A stretch of 6,065 nucleotides of DNA. Source: DATGHS01 sp035307785. Its GTDB lineage: Bacteria > Planctomycetota > Planctomycetia > Gemmatales > Gemmataceae. Below are positions 1-6,030 of the stretch, in pieces. The notes below the pieces were generated by a model. The model saw nothing but the letters and a program-made list of their open reading frames with translations, was not told the DNA's origin and searched no databases. The first letter of the stretch is position 1. Each line of letters opens with the position of its first letter. The DNA is taken from assembly GCA_035307785.1 (NCBI GenBank), contig DATGHS010000259.1, positions 1-6,065 on the forward strand. Direction: 5' to 3'. A program made the position numbers and the translations under genes.

Positions 1-1731
1 GGCGAAGCCGGCCAGCGCGGCCGGCAACGGGCGATCCTGCGCGAAGGCGTATATGCGATTAACCAGGCGCTGTTCGTGATCATGACTTCGAACATGGTCT
101 ACCGCTTGCCGATGCAGGGCAACCAGGAGCTGCAATCGATCCGCGCCTGGCAAGAAGAACTGAACGAGATGGATGGATTCAGCGCGCTGGTAATAGGCGG
201 CCCGATCGATGCTGTCGATCCGCTCCACCCGGAAGCGAAGATCAAGGTGGACTCCATCGGCATCATCACTGTCCACGACGGTCCGTCGCTGCCACCGGGC
301 GAAATCATCGCCCCGGCCGTGGGCTACGATCGGAGTGCGCCGAATTACCACAACAACTACCAGGACCCGGAAGCGTTCCTCCGGGCCGAGGGGCGCCGCG
401 GCCGGCAATATTACCCGCTCACCGACGGCACGTACTTCATCAACCGCTGGTTCGCCACCGTAGAATTGAAGCCGAAGACCGTTGTCCCCATCGGCTACGT
501 TGGCGTGGTGGTAAGTTACTATGGCCGCATGGGCAAGGACCTGTCGGGCGATGCGTTCCGGCACGGCGAGCGCGTGGCCGAAGGAGAACGCGGCGTGTGG
601 GAGAAGCCGCTTGGCCCCGGCAAGTATCCGTTTAACACCTACGCCGGCAACATCGTGTTGGTGCCGACCACCAACTTCGTGCTGCACTGGATCACCGGCA
701 AAACGGAGGCGCACCGCTATGACGAAAGCCTGAAAAGCATCGACCTCGTGACGCGGGACGCGTTCGAACCGTTGCTACCGCTCTCGGTGGTCGTGCACAT
801 CGACTACCAGAAGGCGCCCAGCGTGATCCAGCGCTTCGGCGACGTGAAGAAGCTGATCACGCAGACCATCGACCCGATGCTGAGCGCGTATTTCCGCGAT
901 ATCGCGCACAAGAAAACGTTCCTCGAACTCCTACAGGATCGCGACTTGATTCAGAAGGAGGCCCGCGACGAGCTCAAAGCGAAGTTCCGTAATTTCGACA
1001 TCGAATGCGTAGACGTGTTGATCGGTAAGCCGCAAACGCCGGAGAACGACGACAAGATCGAAACCCTGCTCGAACAGCTGCGCCTGCGGCAGCTTTCCAT
1101 CGAACAGCTGGAAACCTACGAACGGCAACGCGTGGCCGCCGACAAGTTGAAGACCTTGAAGGAATCGGAAGCCGTTGCCTCGATGCAGACGGACCTGACC
1201 AACTCGGTGGTGCAGGTGCGGATTGCCGAGAACCAGGGTGAAGCCGACCTCGCCCGCGCCCGCAAGAAGGCCGAGCAACTGGTGGTCACCGCCCAGGCCG
1301 AGGCGCAGCAGAAAGTGCTGGCCGGCCGCGGCGAAGGCGCCCAGCAGTTGCAAGTCGGTTTGTCGCAAGCGGCCGTGCTAATGCGGAAGATCAGCTCCTA
1401 CGGCGACCCACGGCTGTACGCCCTGGCGCTGGTGGCCGAGTATCTGTCGCACAGCGAGCAACCGCTGGTTCCGGAGCGCGTCTTCCTCGCCGGCAGCAAC
1501 GGCGAAAACGGCCACGGCTCGACTGCCAGCAGCGGCATGCTCGGCATGCTGATCAATTTGCTGGTGGCCGAGAAGTCCGGCTTCGCCCCGGCCGAAGTCG
1601 ATGGAGCCAACCCGCTGAAGGAGTTTGCGGACCGGATGCAAAAGGAAGCAATGGAGTCGATGCAACAAGCAACTCTACAAGTGGCCGCCGCCGAGGCGAA
1701 ACCGGTAGCGGTCGAGACCGTGACGAAGTGA
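1..1731 (+). CDS. SPFH/band-7 (flotillin-like) domain protein, 5' end missing
   Basis: The frame is open from base 1, so the gene starts upstream; 576 residues are visible and an internal GTG at 76 is not a credible start. The stop is TGA at 1729-1731. The visible part begins with a module ending RGRQRAILREGVYAIN (residues 6-21). A band-7-like beta/alpha region follows (about 160-340, starting near VPIGYVGVVVSYYG). Next is a long charged, Ala/Glu/Gln-rich helical stretch likely to form a coiled coil (about 345-450). The C-terminal segment is flotillin-like, around AGRGEGAQQLQVGLSQAA and DPRLYALALVAEYLS, with a Gly/Ser-rich linker and a final helical tail. Family members are membrane-associated scaffolds that oligomerise through the SPFH domain and coiled coil; a membrane anchor would lie in the missing N-terminus. 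Its specific role cannot be read from sequence. A strong terminator follows, so it appears to be the last gene of its transcript. The family call is confident; the function is not. Confidence 0.9.
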   Translation, partial: GEAGQRGRQRAILREGVYAINQALFVIMTSNMVYRLPMQGNQELQSIRAWQEELNEMDGFSALVIGGPIDAVDPLHPEAKIKVDSIGIITVHDGPSLPPGEIIAPAVGYDRSAPNYHNNYQDPEAFLRAEGRRGRQYYPLTDGTYFINRWFATVELKPKTVVPIGYVGVVVSYYGRMGKDLSGDAFRHGERVAEGERGVWEKPLGPGKYPFNTYAGNIVLVPTTNFVLHWITGKTEAHRYDESLKSIDLVTRDAFEPLLPLSVVVHIDYQKAPSVIQRFGDVKKLITQTIDPMLSAYFRDIAHKKTFLELLQDRDLIQKEARDELKAKFRNFDIECVDVLIGKPQTPENDDKIETLLEQLRLRQLSIEQLETYERQRVAADKLKTLKESEAVASMQTDLTNSVVQVRIAENQGEADLARARKKAEQLVVTAQAEAQQKVLAGRGEGAQQLQVGLSQAAVLMRKISSYGDPRLYALALVAEYLSHSEQPLVPERVFLAGSNGENGHGSTASSGMLGMLINLLVAEKSGFAPAEVDGANPLKEFADRMQKEAMESMQQATLQVAAAEAKPVAVETVTK

Positions 1732-1752
1732 CAATTAAGTGTCGCAAACCCT

Positions 1753-1786
1753 GGCCCGCCGGCTCTTGCCGGCGGGCCATTTTTTT
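1753..1786 (+). terminator. Intrinsic (rho-independent) terminator of the SPFH gene
   Basis: A perfect 11-bp GC-rich stem (1753-1763 with 1768-1778) closes a TCTT loop and is followed by A and a run of seven T (1780-1786). It begins 21 bases after the SPFH stop codon. Because it lies between that stop and the kinase promoter, it separates the two genes transcriptionally. It also argues against starting the kinase at the upstream in-frame ATG at 1728. Confidence 0.93.
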
Positions 1787-1842
1787 GATTCGGCTCCTTC
1801 TTCATTTCTTCGCAAAAAATCTCGATTATTACAAGTTTTTGA

Positions 1843-1872
1843 TTGCCAGGATATTTGCCTCGGGGCTACAAT
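1843..1872 (+). promoter_or_regulatory. Sigma70-like promoter for the kinase operon
   Basis: TTGCCA (1843-1848) differs from TTGACA at one position, and TACAAT (1867-1872) differs from TATAAT at one position; the spacer is 18 bp. The region around it is AT-rich compared with the flanking genes. Transcription would begin near 1879, giving a leader of about 30 bases before the ATG at 1908. Position between a terminator and a gene start supports the call; no experimental evidence is available. Confidence 0.65.
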
Positions 1873-1907
1873 GTTTATCTCACGTTCTTTTGACTGGATG
1901 TCGCCCC

Positions 1908-3620
1908 ATGAAGCCGGACAGCGACCAGGCCGCCGATGAATCGACGCGCACCCACATCTCGGGCCGGGGCGACAATTTGGATACCGTTACCAGTCCCCAG
2001 TCCGCCAAGCAGGATTTCACGCCGGAATCGTTCGGCCACTTCGAATTGCTGGAAATGATTGGTTACGGCGGCATGGGCGTCGTGTACCGGGCCAAAGACA
2101 CGCGCCTCGGGCGGGAAGTGGCGCTGAAAAAGCTGCTCGGCGCCGCGGCCGATCATCCGGTGCTGCGTGGCCGCTTCGAAACCGAAGCCAAAGCCATTGC
2201 CCGGCTGCATCACCCCAACCTCATGCCGATTCTGGAATACGGCCAGGTCAACAAGCAGCCGTATTTCACCATGCCGCTGCTATCGGGCGTGACGCTCGCG
2301 GAACGTATTGGCGATTATCAAAAGGAACCGCGCCGCGCCGTCGAGCTGATGGTGAAGGTTGCCAGGGCGGTTCAACACGCGCACGAGAATCAGATCCTGC
2401 ATCGCGATCTGAAGCCGAGCAATATTCTTTTCGATGACAAAGACGAGCCGATCGTGGCCGACTTCGGCGTGGCGAAGCTGGTCGATGCGGGAGCCGATCT
2501 CACCGCGACCGGCGCGGTGCTGGGCACGCCGGCATACATGTCGCCCGAGCAAGCGGCGGGCCGGCTGAGCGAGATCAGCGCGCGGAGTGATATTTGGACG
2601 CTGGGGGTGCTGCTGTATGAGCTAGTTGTGGGTGAACGGCCGTTTCGGGGAGCTACGCGCGAGGAAGTGACGCCGCAGATCCTGACAGATATAGTTCCCT
2701 CGCCAATCCTCAAAGTCCCGACTCTGGATGAGACCCTGGCACGCATTATTCTCAAATGTCTGCAAAAGCGGCCTGATGATCGTTACCAAAGTGCTGGGCG
2801 GATAGCAGAGGACTTGCAACGCTGGCTGGATGGTCAAAAGCCGCAGGTGAAGTTGCCAAGCAGGATATCGAATCAGCGTAGGTTGCTCTGGTTAATCTTG
2901 CCTGCCATGGCCTTGTTGCTAGCCGGTTTTTGGTTGACTGGCCCCAGATCAGAACTTGACCCGCTTGTTGACGCTAATGGCCGCCTGCACCAACCCGTGT
3001 GGGTCACACCCGAGGTCCCGCTTAGGACAGACGCTGAAAGTAAGACGATCACAATTCGTTCGGAAGGACGGACTTTCTTGCAACTGGCCAGCAACGTAAG
3101 AGCGAAACGATTCCGGTACCGGGCACAGGTGCGCGTGAACCAAGCACTCAAGCCGGGGGCCGCGGCCGGTATCTTCATTGGCGGTAGCACACATTCGAAT
3201 GGAACCGAGAACGTTTTTTGTTGTTTGGCTTTGGATCTTGACCGATTCGGCTTTGAACGGCAAGACGTTCCAATGGCGGCCAATCGGTGTTACCCGGTGG
3301 CCGCGGCCTTGCCCACGGGTGCGGCACTGGTAGCAAGCCAAGACGTTCACAAGTATCCGATGGAAACACTCGCCGATGGCTGGTGCCCATTGATTTGGGA
3401 GATAGACACGGATAATTTCGTTGCAAAGCGCGGTGACCAGATTGTATGCGCAAAGTCTTCGGGTGAATTCCAGGGCCTGTTTCGTTTGTCAAAGATGGCA
3501 AATTCGACGCTGAACGTCCAAAACTTGTATCCGCAATTCAGTTCATCGAACGCAATTGGCGTCTGCATTTATAATTCCGATGCTTCATTTCGCGATATCG
3601 GGATTGAACTATTGCCATAG
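1908..3620 (+). CDS. Transmembrane Ser/Thr protein kinase with C-terminal extracytoplasmic beta-rich domain
   Basis: This is a 570-residue Hanks-type (PknB-like) kinase. All core motifs are present: glycine loop IGYGGMGVVY (51-60), ATP-binding lysine K74 in VALKK, probable helix-C glutamate E93, catalytic loop HRDLKPSN (165-172, D167), DFG at 185-187, GTPAYMSPE (206-214) and D228 in the helix-F motif. It should therefore be an active RD-type kinase controlled by activation-loop phosphorylation (T199, T201 and T207 are candidates). A single hydrophobic span (about 326-344) follows two arginines. Residues 350-570 would lie outside the cytoplasm. They are beta-rich, end with GVCIYNSDASFRDIGIELL, and resemble concanavalin-like/DUF1080-type sandwiches, which is a weaker call. 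The start at 1908 is preferred because the promoter and upstream terminator lie inside the longer frame that begins at 1728; there is no strong Shine-Dalgarno sequence. The gene ends 27 bases before the next small gene. GC content falls in its second half. Confidence 0.94.
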   Translation: MKPDSDQAADESTRTHISGRGDNLDTVTSPQSAKQDFTPESFGHFELLEMIGYGGMGVVYRAKDTRLGREVALKKLLGAAADHPVLRGRFETEAKAIARLHHPNLMPILEYGQVNKQPYFTMPLLSGVTLAERIGDYQKEPRRAVELMVKVARAVQHAHENQILHRDLKPSNILFDDKDEPIVADFGVAKLVDAGADLTATGAVLGTPAYMSPEQAAGRLSEISARSDIWTLGVLLYELVVGERPFRGATREEVTPQILTDIVPSPILKVPTLDETLARIILKCLQKRPDDRYQSAGRIAEDLQRWLDGQKPQVKLPSRISNQRRLLWLILPAMALLLAGFWLTGPRSELDPLVDANGRLHQPVWVTPEVPLRTDAESKTITIRSEGRTFLQLASNVRAKRFRYRAQVRVNQALKPGAAAGIFIGGSTHSNGTENVFCCLALDLDRFGFERQDVPMAANRCYPVAAALPTGAALVASQDVHKYPMETLADGWCPLIWEIDTDNFVAKRGDQIVCAKSSGEFQGLFRLSKMANSTLNVQNLYPQFSSSNAIGVCIYNSDASFRDIGIELLP

Positions 3621-3631
3621 TTTCAGGCACT

Positions 3632-3639
3632 AAAGAGGT
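3632..3639 (+). promoter_or_regulatory. Ribosome binding site of the first small gene
   Basis: AAAGAGGT lies 8 bases before the ATG at 3648, inside the 27-base gap after the kinase stop. It fixes the start of the small gene and shows that this gene has its own translation signal, although it probably shares the kinase mRNA. Confidence 0.7.
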
Positions 3640-3647
3640 AAAAATCA

Positions 3648-4028
3648 ATGGCTGATCCCCAAAAAAAAACTGATGCCAAGAAAGAATTCTACGCGGACCC
3701 GAGTCAAATAAGTGACAATGATGGGACCCAAGATTTGACTAATGGCGTGGCCGTTGAGGTTGGCCAGCTGACGGCCAATTGGGTCAATGGAAGCAACGCC
3801 TACACTTACTTCGCTTCGATCATTAGTTTCGTTACGGCGCGAGTGCCGCCAAGACCGATACAAACGCTTGCTGACAGCGTGACCGTAGACGGTATGGGGA
3901 ACGTGCAAGCGAAATGGAGTGACTACGAGGTCATCCAGAATGGGCAGATTTGCCGTGTAGAACAATTCGACGGCACCAATTGGACGACCACCGACACGAT
4001 GATCAACGTAATTGCGGATGATTCATGA
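3648..4028 (+). CDS. Small hypothetical protein, kinase-operon member 1
   Basis: The product is 126 residues and I do not recognise the family. It has a lysine-rich polar N-terminus (MADPQKKTDAKKEFYADP), no signal peptide and no clear membrane span, so it is probably cytosolic. The middle has a moderately hydrophobic stretch (YTYFASIISFVTARVPP). The C-terminal third alternates polar and hydrophobic residues with Trp, Tyr and Gly (AKWSDYEVIQNGQICRVE, then FDGTNWTTTDTMINVI), which suggests beta strands. Several Ser/Thr residues could be kinase targets, but no motif proves this. Support for a real gene comes from the good Shine-Dalgarno sequence, tight spacing after the kinase, same strand, and length. 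A run of nine A at 3661-3669 lies in codons 5-8. Position suggests a partner or substrate of the kinase; that is inference only. Confidence 0.78.
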   Translation: MADPQKKTDAKKEFYADPSQISDNDGTQDLTNGVAVEVGQLTANWVNGSNAYTYFASIISFVTARVPPRPIQTLADSVTVDGMGNVQAKWSDYEVIQNGQICRVEQFDGTNWTTTDTMINVIADDS

Positions 4029-4072
4029 TGAATCTGTCGACCAACCATTGCGAATTGGTGCGCATTACTTAA

Positions 4073-4094
4073 ACCTGAGTATTCATGCTCAGGT
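4073..4094 (+). promoter_or_regulatory. Small hairpin upstream of the second small gene
   Basis: A perfect 7-bp inverted repeat (ACCTGAG at 4073-4079, CTCAGGT at 4088-4094) closes an 8-base loop, 6 bases before the Shine-Dalgarno sequence of the next gene. It has no T-run, so it is not an intrinsic terminator. It could be an operator, a processing or stability element, or chance. Confidence 0.4.
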
Positions 4095-4100
4095 CGAATT

Positions 4101-4107
4101 GAGGGAG
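4101..4107 (+). promoter_or_regulatory. Ribosome binding site that sets the start of the second small gene
   Basis: GAGGGAG lies 6 bases before ATG 4114. This placement decides the start: the frame is open further upstream to a TTG at 4012 and an ATG at 4018, but those overlap the preceding gene and have no comparable signal. Confidence 0.72.
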
Positions 4108-4113
4108 ATTGTT

Positions 4114-4476
4114 ATGGCCAAAAGCATTGACACGGGCACCGTGCAGAATCAAAAAGTTGGGTTGTTCATCCTGTCTGGCACGGGGACAAGCGCAGCCGTA
4201 GGTTATTTGTTCGAGGCGGATCCAAAAACGGGGAAACCCGTGCCCGGCGGCATGATTGTGCCTGGATCGTATGTTGAGACTTCGAAAAAGAATTCTTGGG
4301 CGCTCATGTTCAATGTCACAATAATGGGCACAAAGCATTTCGCATTGCGAGTTCGCGGCTGGAACCGAAGGCTGCTAAAGAATAAGCCCGACACCGCTAC
4401 CGTTTCGATCGGCGGCGCCAACGTTACCCAGAAATTTGCGGCTGTGTCCAACGTTTTTGACGTCACGGCGCCCTGA
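4114..4476 (+). CDS. Small hypothetical protein, kinase-operon member 2
   Basis: The product is 120 residues (MAKSIDTGTVQNQK...) and I do not recognise the family. It has no signal peptide and no membrane helix. Alternating patterns such as KVGLFILSGTGTSAAVGYLF, SWALMFNVTIMG, KHFALRVRGW and TATVSIGGANVT, with many Gly, Val and Thr, suggest a mostly beta fold. A basic stretch, RGWNRRLLKNKP, sits in the middle of the second half. It follows the first small gene by 85 bases on the same strand and is probably the last gene of the kinase operon. It ends 49 bases from the convergent aminotransferase stop, with no clear terminator between them. Function is unknown. A small beta-rich binding module or kinase partner is possible, but nothing in the sequence proves it. 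Confidence 0.78.
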   Translation: MAKSIDTGTVQNQKVGLFILSGTGTSAAVGYLFEADPKTGKPVPGGMIVPGSYVETSKKNSWALMFNVTIMGTKHFALRVRGWNRRLLKNKPDTATVSIGGANVTQKFAAVSNVFDVTAP

Positions 4477-4525
4477 CGCGGCCCCAGCAATGGCACGCTC
4501 AGAAGATTCGCAGTTACGGGATAGC

Positions 4526-5860
4526 TTACGTCGTCGCCTTACTCAATATCCCCAACCCCGTCTCCACCTGCCCCGCCGTAATGCATAGCGGCGGGCAGAA
4601 GCGGATGCCGTTTTCGCCGCAGCCTAATAGCAGCAAGCCGCGGTGGAACGCGGCTTGCACGATTTCATCGCGCTTTTTCAGGTCAGGCGCTAGGCTCGTC
4701 TTGTCCTTGACAACGTCGATGGCCGTCATGAGCCCGATGCCGCGAACGTCGTGCAGACAAGCATGCTTCTCTTGCAATCGGCGCAAACCGGCCTGAAGTT
4801 GCACGCCGCGCTCCGCGGCGTTCTTCATGTACTCGCGCTCAAGCAGGTTAAGCGTGGCCAGGGCGGCACGGCAACTCACGGGGTTGCCGCCGAAGGTGCT
4901 GGCATGACTACCCGGCGGCCAGTCCATCACCCGGTCGCGGGCAATGATCGCCCCGAGCGGCATGCCGCTGGCGATGCCCTTTGCCGAGCAGATGATATCC
5001 GGCTCCACGCCCCAGTGTTCCACGGCGAAGAGCTTGCCGGTGCGTCCCATCCCCGATTGCACTTCGTCTACCACCAGCAGGATACCGTGCTTGTCGCACA
5101 GTTCCCGCAGCGCCGGCAAGCAGCCCGGCGGGCAAACCCGGTAGCCGCTTTCGCCCTGAATCGGCTCGATGAAGATGGCCGCAACTTCTTCCGGCGGGGC
5201 TACGCGCTTGAATAACGTAGTTTCAATCTCTCGCACTGTCGGACAACCTTCGATTCGGCATTCTGCGTTCGGCTTGCCGCATTCCGCATTCTGCGGATAC
5301 GCCACATGATGGATATCCGGCACCAGCGGGGAGAAGCCTCGCCGATGCACCAACTTCGAGCCGGAGAGCGACATCGCTCCGTAGGTCCGGCCATGGAAGG
5401 CGCCGAAGAACGCGATCACCCGCGAGCGATGCGTATGCCAGCGCGATAGCTTCAGCGCCGCTTCCAGCGCTTCGGCCCCGCTGTTCGTGAAAAAAATTCG
5501 CTTCTTCGATGGCCCCGGCGACATTTCGGCCAGCTTTTGCGCCAGCGCGATCTGCGGCTCGTAATAGAAATCGGTCCCCGACATGTGCAGCAGCTTGGCC
5601 GCCTGGTCCTGAATGGCCGCCACCACTTCCGGATGGCAGTGCCCCGTAGACGTGACCGCGATGCCGGCCGTGAAATCGAGGAAGAGGTTGCCGTCCACAT
5701 CTTCGATCACCGCCCCGCTGCCACGCTCCACCACCAGTGGATAGATGCGAGTATACGACGGCGACATAAAGCGCTGGTCGCGCTCGAGCAGTCCCTTGGC
5801 CTTTGGCCCGGGCAGCACGGTGCGGATATCGGGTACGGTGCGCTTGTCGAAGCGAAACAT
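4526..5860 (-). CDS. Class-III PLP-dependent aminotransferase (acetylornithine/4-aminobutyrate aminotransferase-like)
   Basis: The 444-residue product matches the usual length and motif order of fold-type I, class-III aminotransferases. Visible motifs are DFTAGIAVTSTGHCHP (62-77), the phosphate-binding NSGAEA (126-131), FHGRT (155-159), EPIQGE (232-237), DEVQSGMGRTG (265-275, with D265 contacting the PLP ring nitrogen), the probable Schiff-base lysine K294 in SAKGIASGMPLGA, STFGGNPVSC (321-330), and a C-terminal R420 in IRFCPPL. All expected catalytic residues are present, so it should be active in the cytosol. The reaction is likely amino-group transfer from an omega- or N-acetyl-amino substrate to 2-oxoglutarate. 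This subgroup also contains archaeal ornithine and Ala/Ser-type enzymes and amino-acid racemases, so the substrate is not assignable. The start is fixed by a strong Shine-Dalgarno sequence. Residues 190-203 are encoded by a heptamer repeat. It is convergent with the kinase operon and functionally separate from it. Confidence 0.93.
   Translation of the reverse strand: MFRFDKRTVPDIRTVLPGPKAKGLLERDQRFMSPSYTRIYPLVVERGSGAVIEDVDGNLFLDFTAGIAVTSTGHCHPEVVAAIQDQAAKLLHMSGTDFYYEPQIALAQKLAEMSPGPSKKRIFFTNSGAEALEAALKLSRWHTHRSRVIAFFGAFHGRTYGAMSLSGSKLVHRRGFSPLVPDIHHVAYPQNAECGKPNAECRIEGCPTVREIETTLFKRVAPPEEVAAIFIEPIQGESGYRVCPPGCLPALRELCDKHGILLVVDEVQSGMGRTGKLFAVEHWGVEPDIICSAKGIASGMPLGAIIARDRVMDWPPGSHASTFGGNPVSCRAALATLNLLEREYMKNAAERGVQLQAGLRRLQEKHACLHDVRGIGLMTAIDVVKDKTSLAPDLKKRDEIVQAAFHRGLLLLGCGENGIRFCPPLCITAGQVETGLGILSKATT
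5253..5294 (-). repeat. Six-unit degenerate heptanucleotide repeat inside the aminotransferase gene
   Basis: On the plus strand the units are ATTCGGC, ATTCTGC, GTTCGGC, TTGCCGC, ATTCCGC and ATTCTGC, contiguous and each 7 bases, with consensus ATTCNGC. The coding strand reads GCNGAAT. Six units make 42 bp, exactly 14 codons, and encode residues 190-203 with the doubled peptide NAEC. The peptide lies between VAYP and EGCPTVREIE, in a loop region of the fold and away from the catalytic motifs. Confidence 0.85.
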
Positions 5861-5865
5861 GGGCG

Positions 5866-5873
5866 ACCTCCTT
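5866..5873 (-). promoter_or_regulatory. Strong ribosome binding site of the aminotransferase
   Basis: The minus strand reads AAGGAGGT, 5 bases before the ATG whose first base is 5860. This is a full match to the Shine-Dalgarno core and settles the start codon. Confidence 0.85.
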
Positions 5874-5898
5874 CGCGACTTCTTCCTGCGGCCGCTGA

Positions 5899-5904
5899 AT
5901 TATA
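5899..5904 (-). promoter_or_regulatory. Probable -10 box of the aminotransferase promoter
   Basis: The minus strand has a perfect TATAAT at 5904-5899, 38 bases before the ATG, which would give a leader of about 30 bases. At 16-18 bp spacing the upstream hexamers (such as TTCTCT) match TTGACA poorly, so the -35 element is weak or an activator may be needed. Confidence 0.5.
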
Positions 5905-5954
5905 CCGCGAGTGATGAAACCAGAGAAACGCCAAACGGGTGAGGCCGCCTTATC

Positions 5955-5985
5955 TCCCCTCTCCCCCGCTTCGGGGGAGAGGGGA
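5955..5985. repeat. C-rich/G-rich inverted repeat, copy 1
   Basis: A perfect 14-bp stem (5955-5968 with 5972-5985) closes a 3-base CTT loop. No T-run follows on either strand, so it is not a canonical intrinsic terminator, although the hairpin would be very stable. The arm sequence CCCTCTCCCCCG is nearly repeated at 6044-6056. Such elements are commonly dispersed in intergenic DNA of GC-rich bacteria, including planctomycetes (general knowledge). Confidence 0.8.
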
Positions 5986-6030
5986 CGGGAATGAGGAGGT
6001 TCAGTGACCGGCATTTGACGCGCGTCCACC

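Noticed and set aside
931..1805. Long minus-strand open frames opposite the SPFH gene
   Set aside because: They are antisense shadows in GC-rich coding DNA with low-complexity His/Leu/Arg composition, and the plus-strand protein is clearly conserved.
1728..1907. N-terminal 60-residue extension of the kinase from the ATG at 1728
   Set aside because: It would include the terminator hairpin and the promoter, overlaps the SPFH stop, and gives a peptide with no kinase-family likeness. The ATG at 1908 fits the promoter.
1871..1939. Short leader ORF overlapping the kinase start
   Set aside because: Its ATG overlaps the -10 box and so would not be in the transcript; no ribosome binding site is visible.
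4021..4033. ATTCAT-G-ATGAAT palindrome over the stop of the first small gene
   Set aside because: Short, AT-rich and partly coding; no second copy to suggest a binding site or attachment site.
4012..4113. Upstream TTG/ATG starts for the second small gene
   Set aside because: They overlap the previous gene and lack a Shine-Dalgarno sequence, whereas ATG 4114 has one at ideal spacing.
4458..4478. TGACGTCA palindrome and a 5-bp stem near the end of the second small gene as operator or terminator
   Set aside because: Mostly inside coding sequence, short stem with poor inner pairing and no T-run; best explained by chance.
5253..5294. CRISPR or direct-repeat array
   Set aside because: Units are 7 bp, contiguous and without spacers, so it is a tandem microsatellite-like repeat and not a CRISPR array.
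4581..5914. Plus-strand and second minus-frame ORFs across the aminotransferase
   Set aside because: They overlap a complete enzyme with all its motifs and encode Arg/Ala-rich sequence without recognisable domains.
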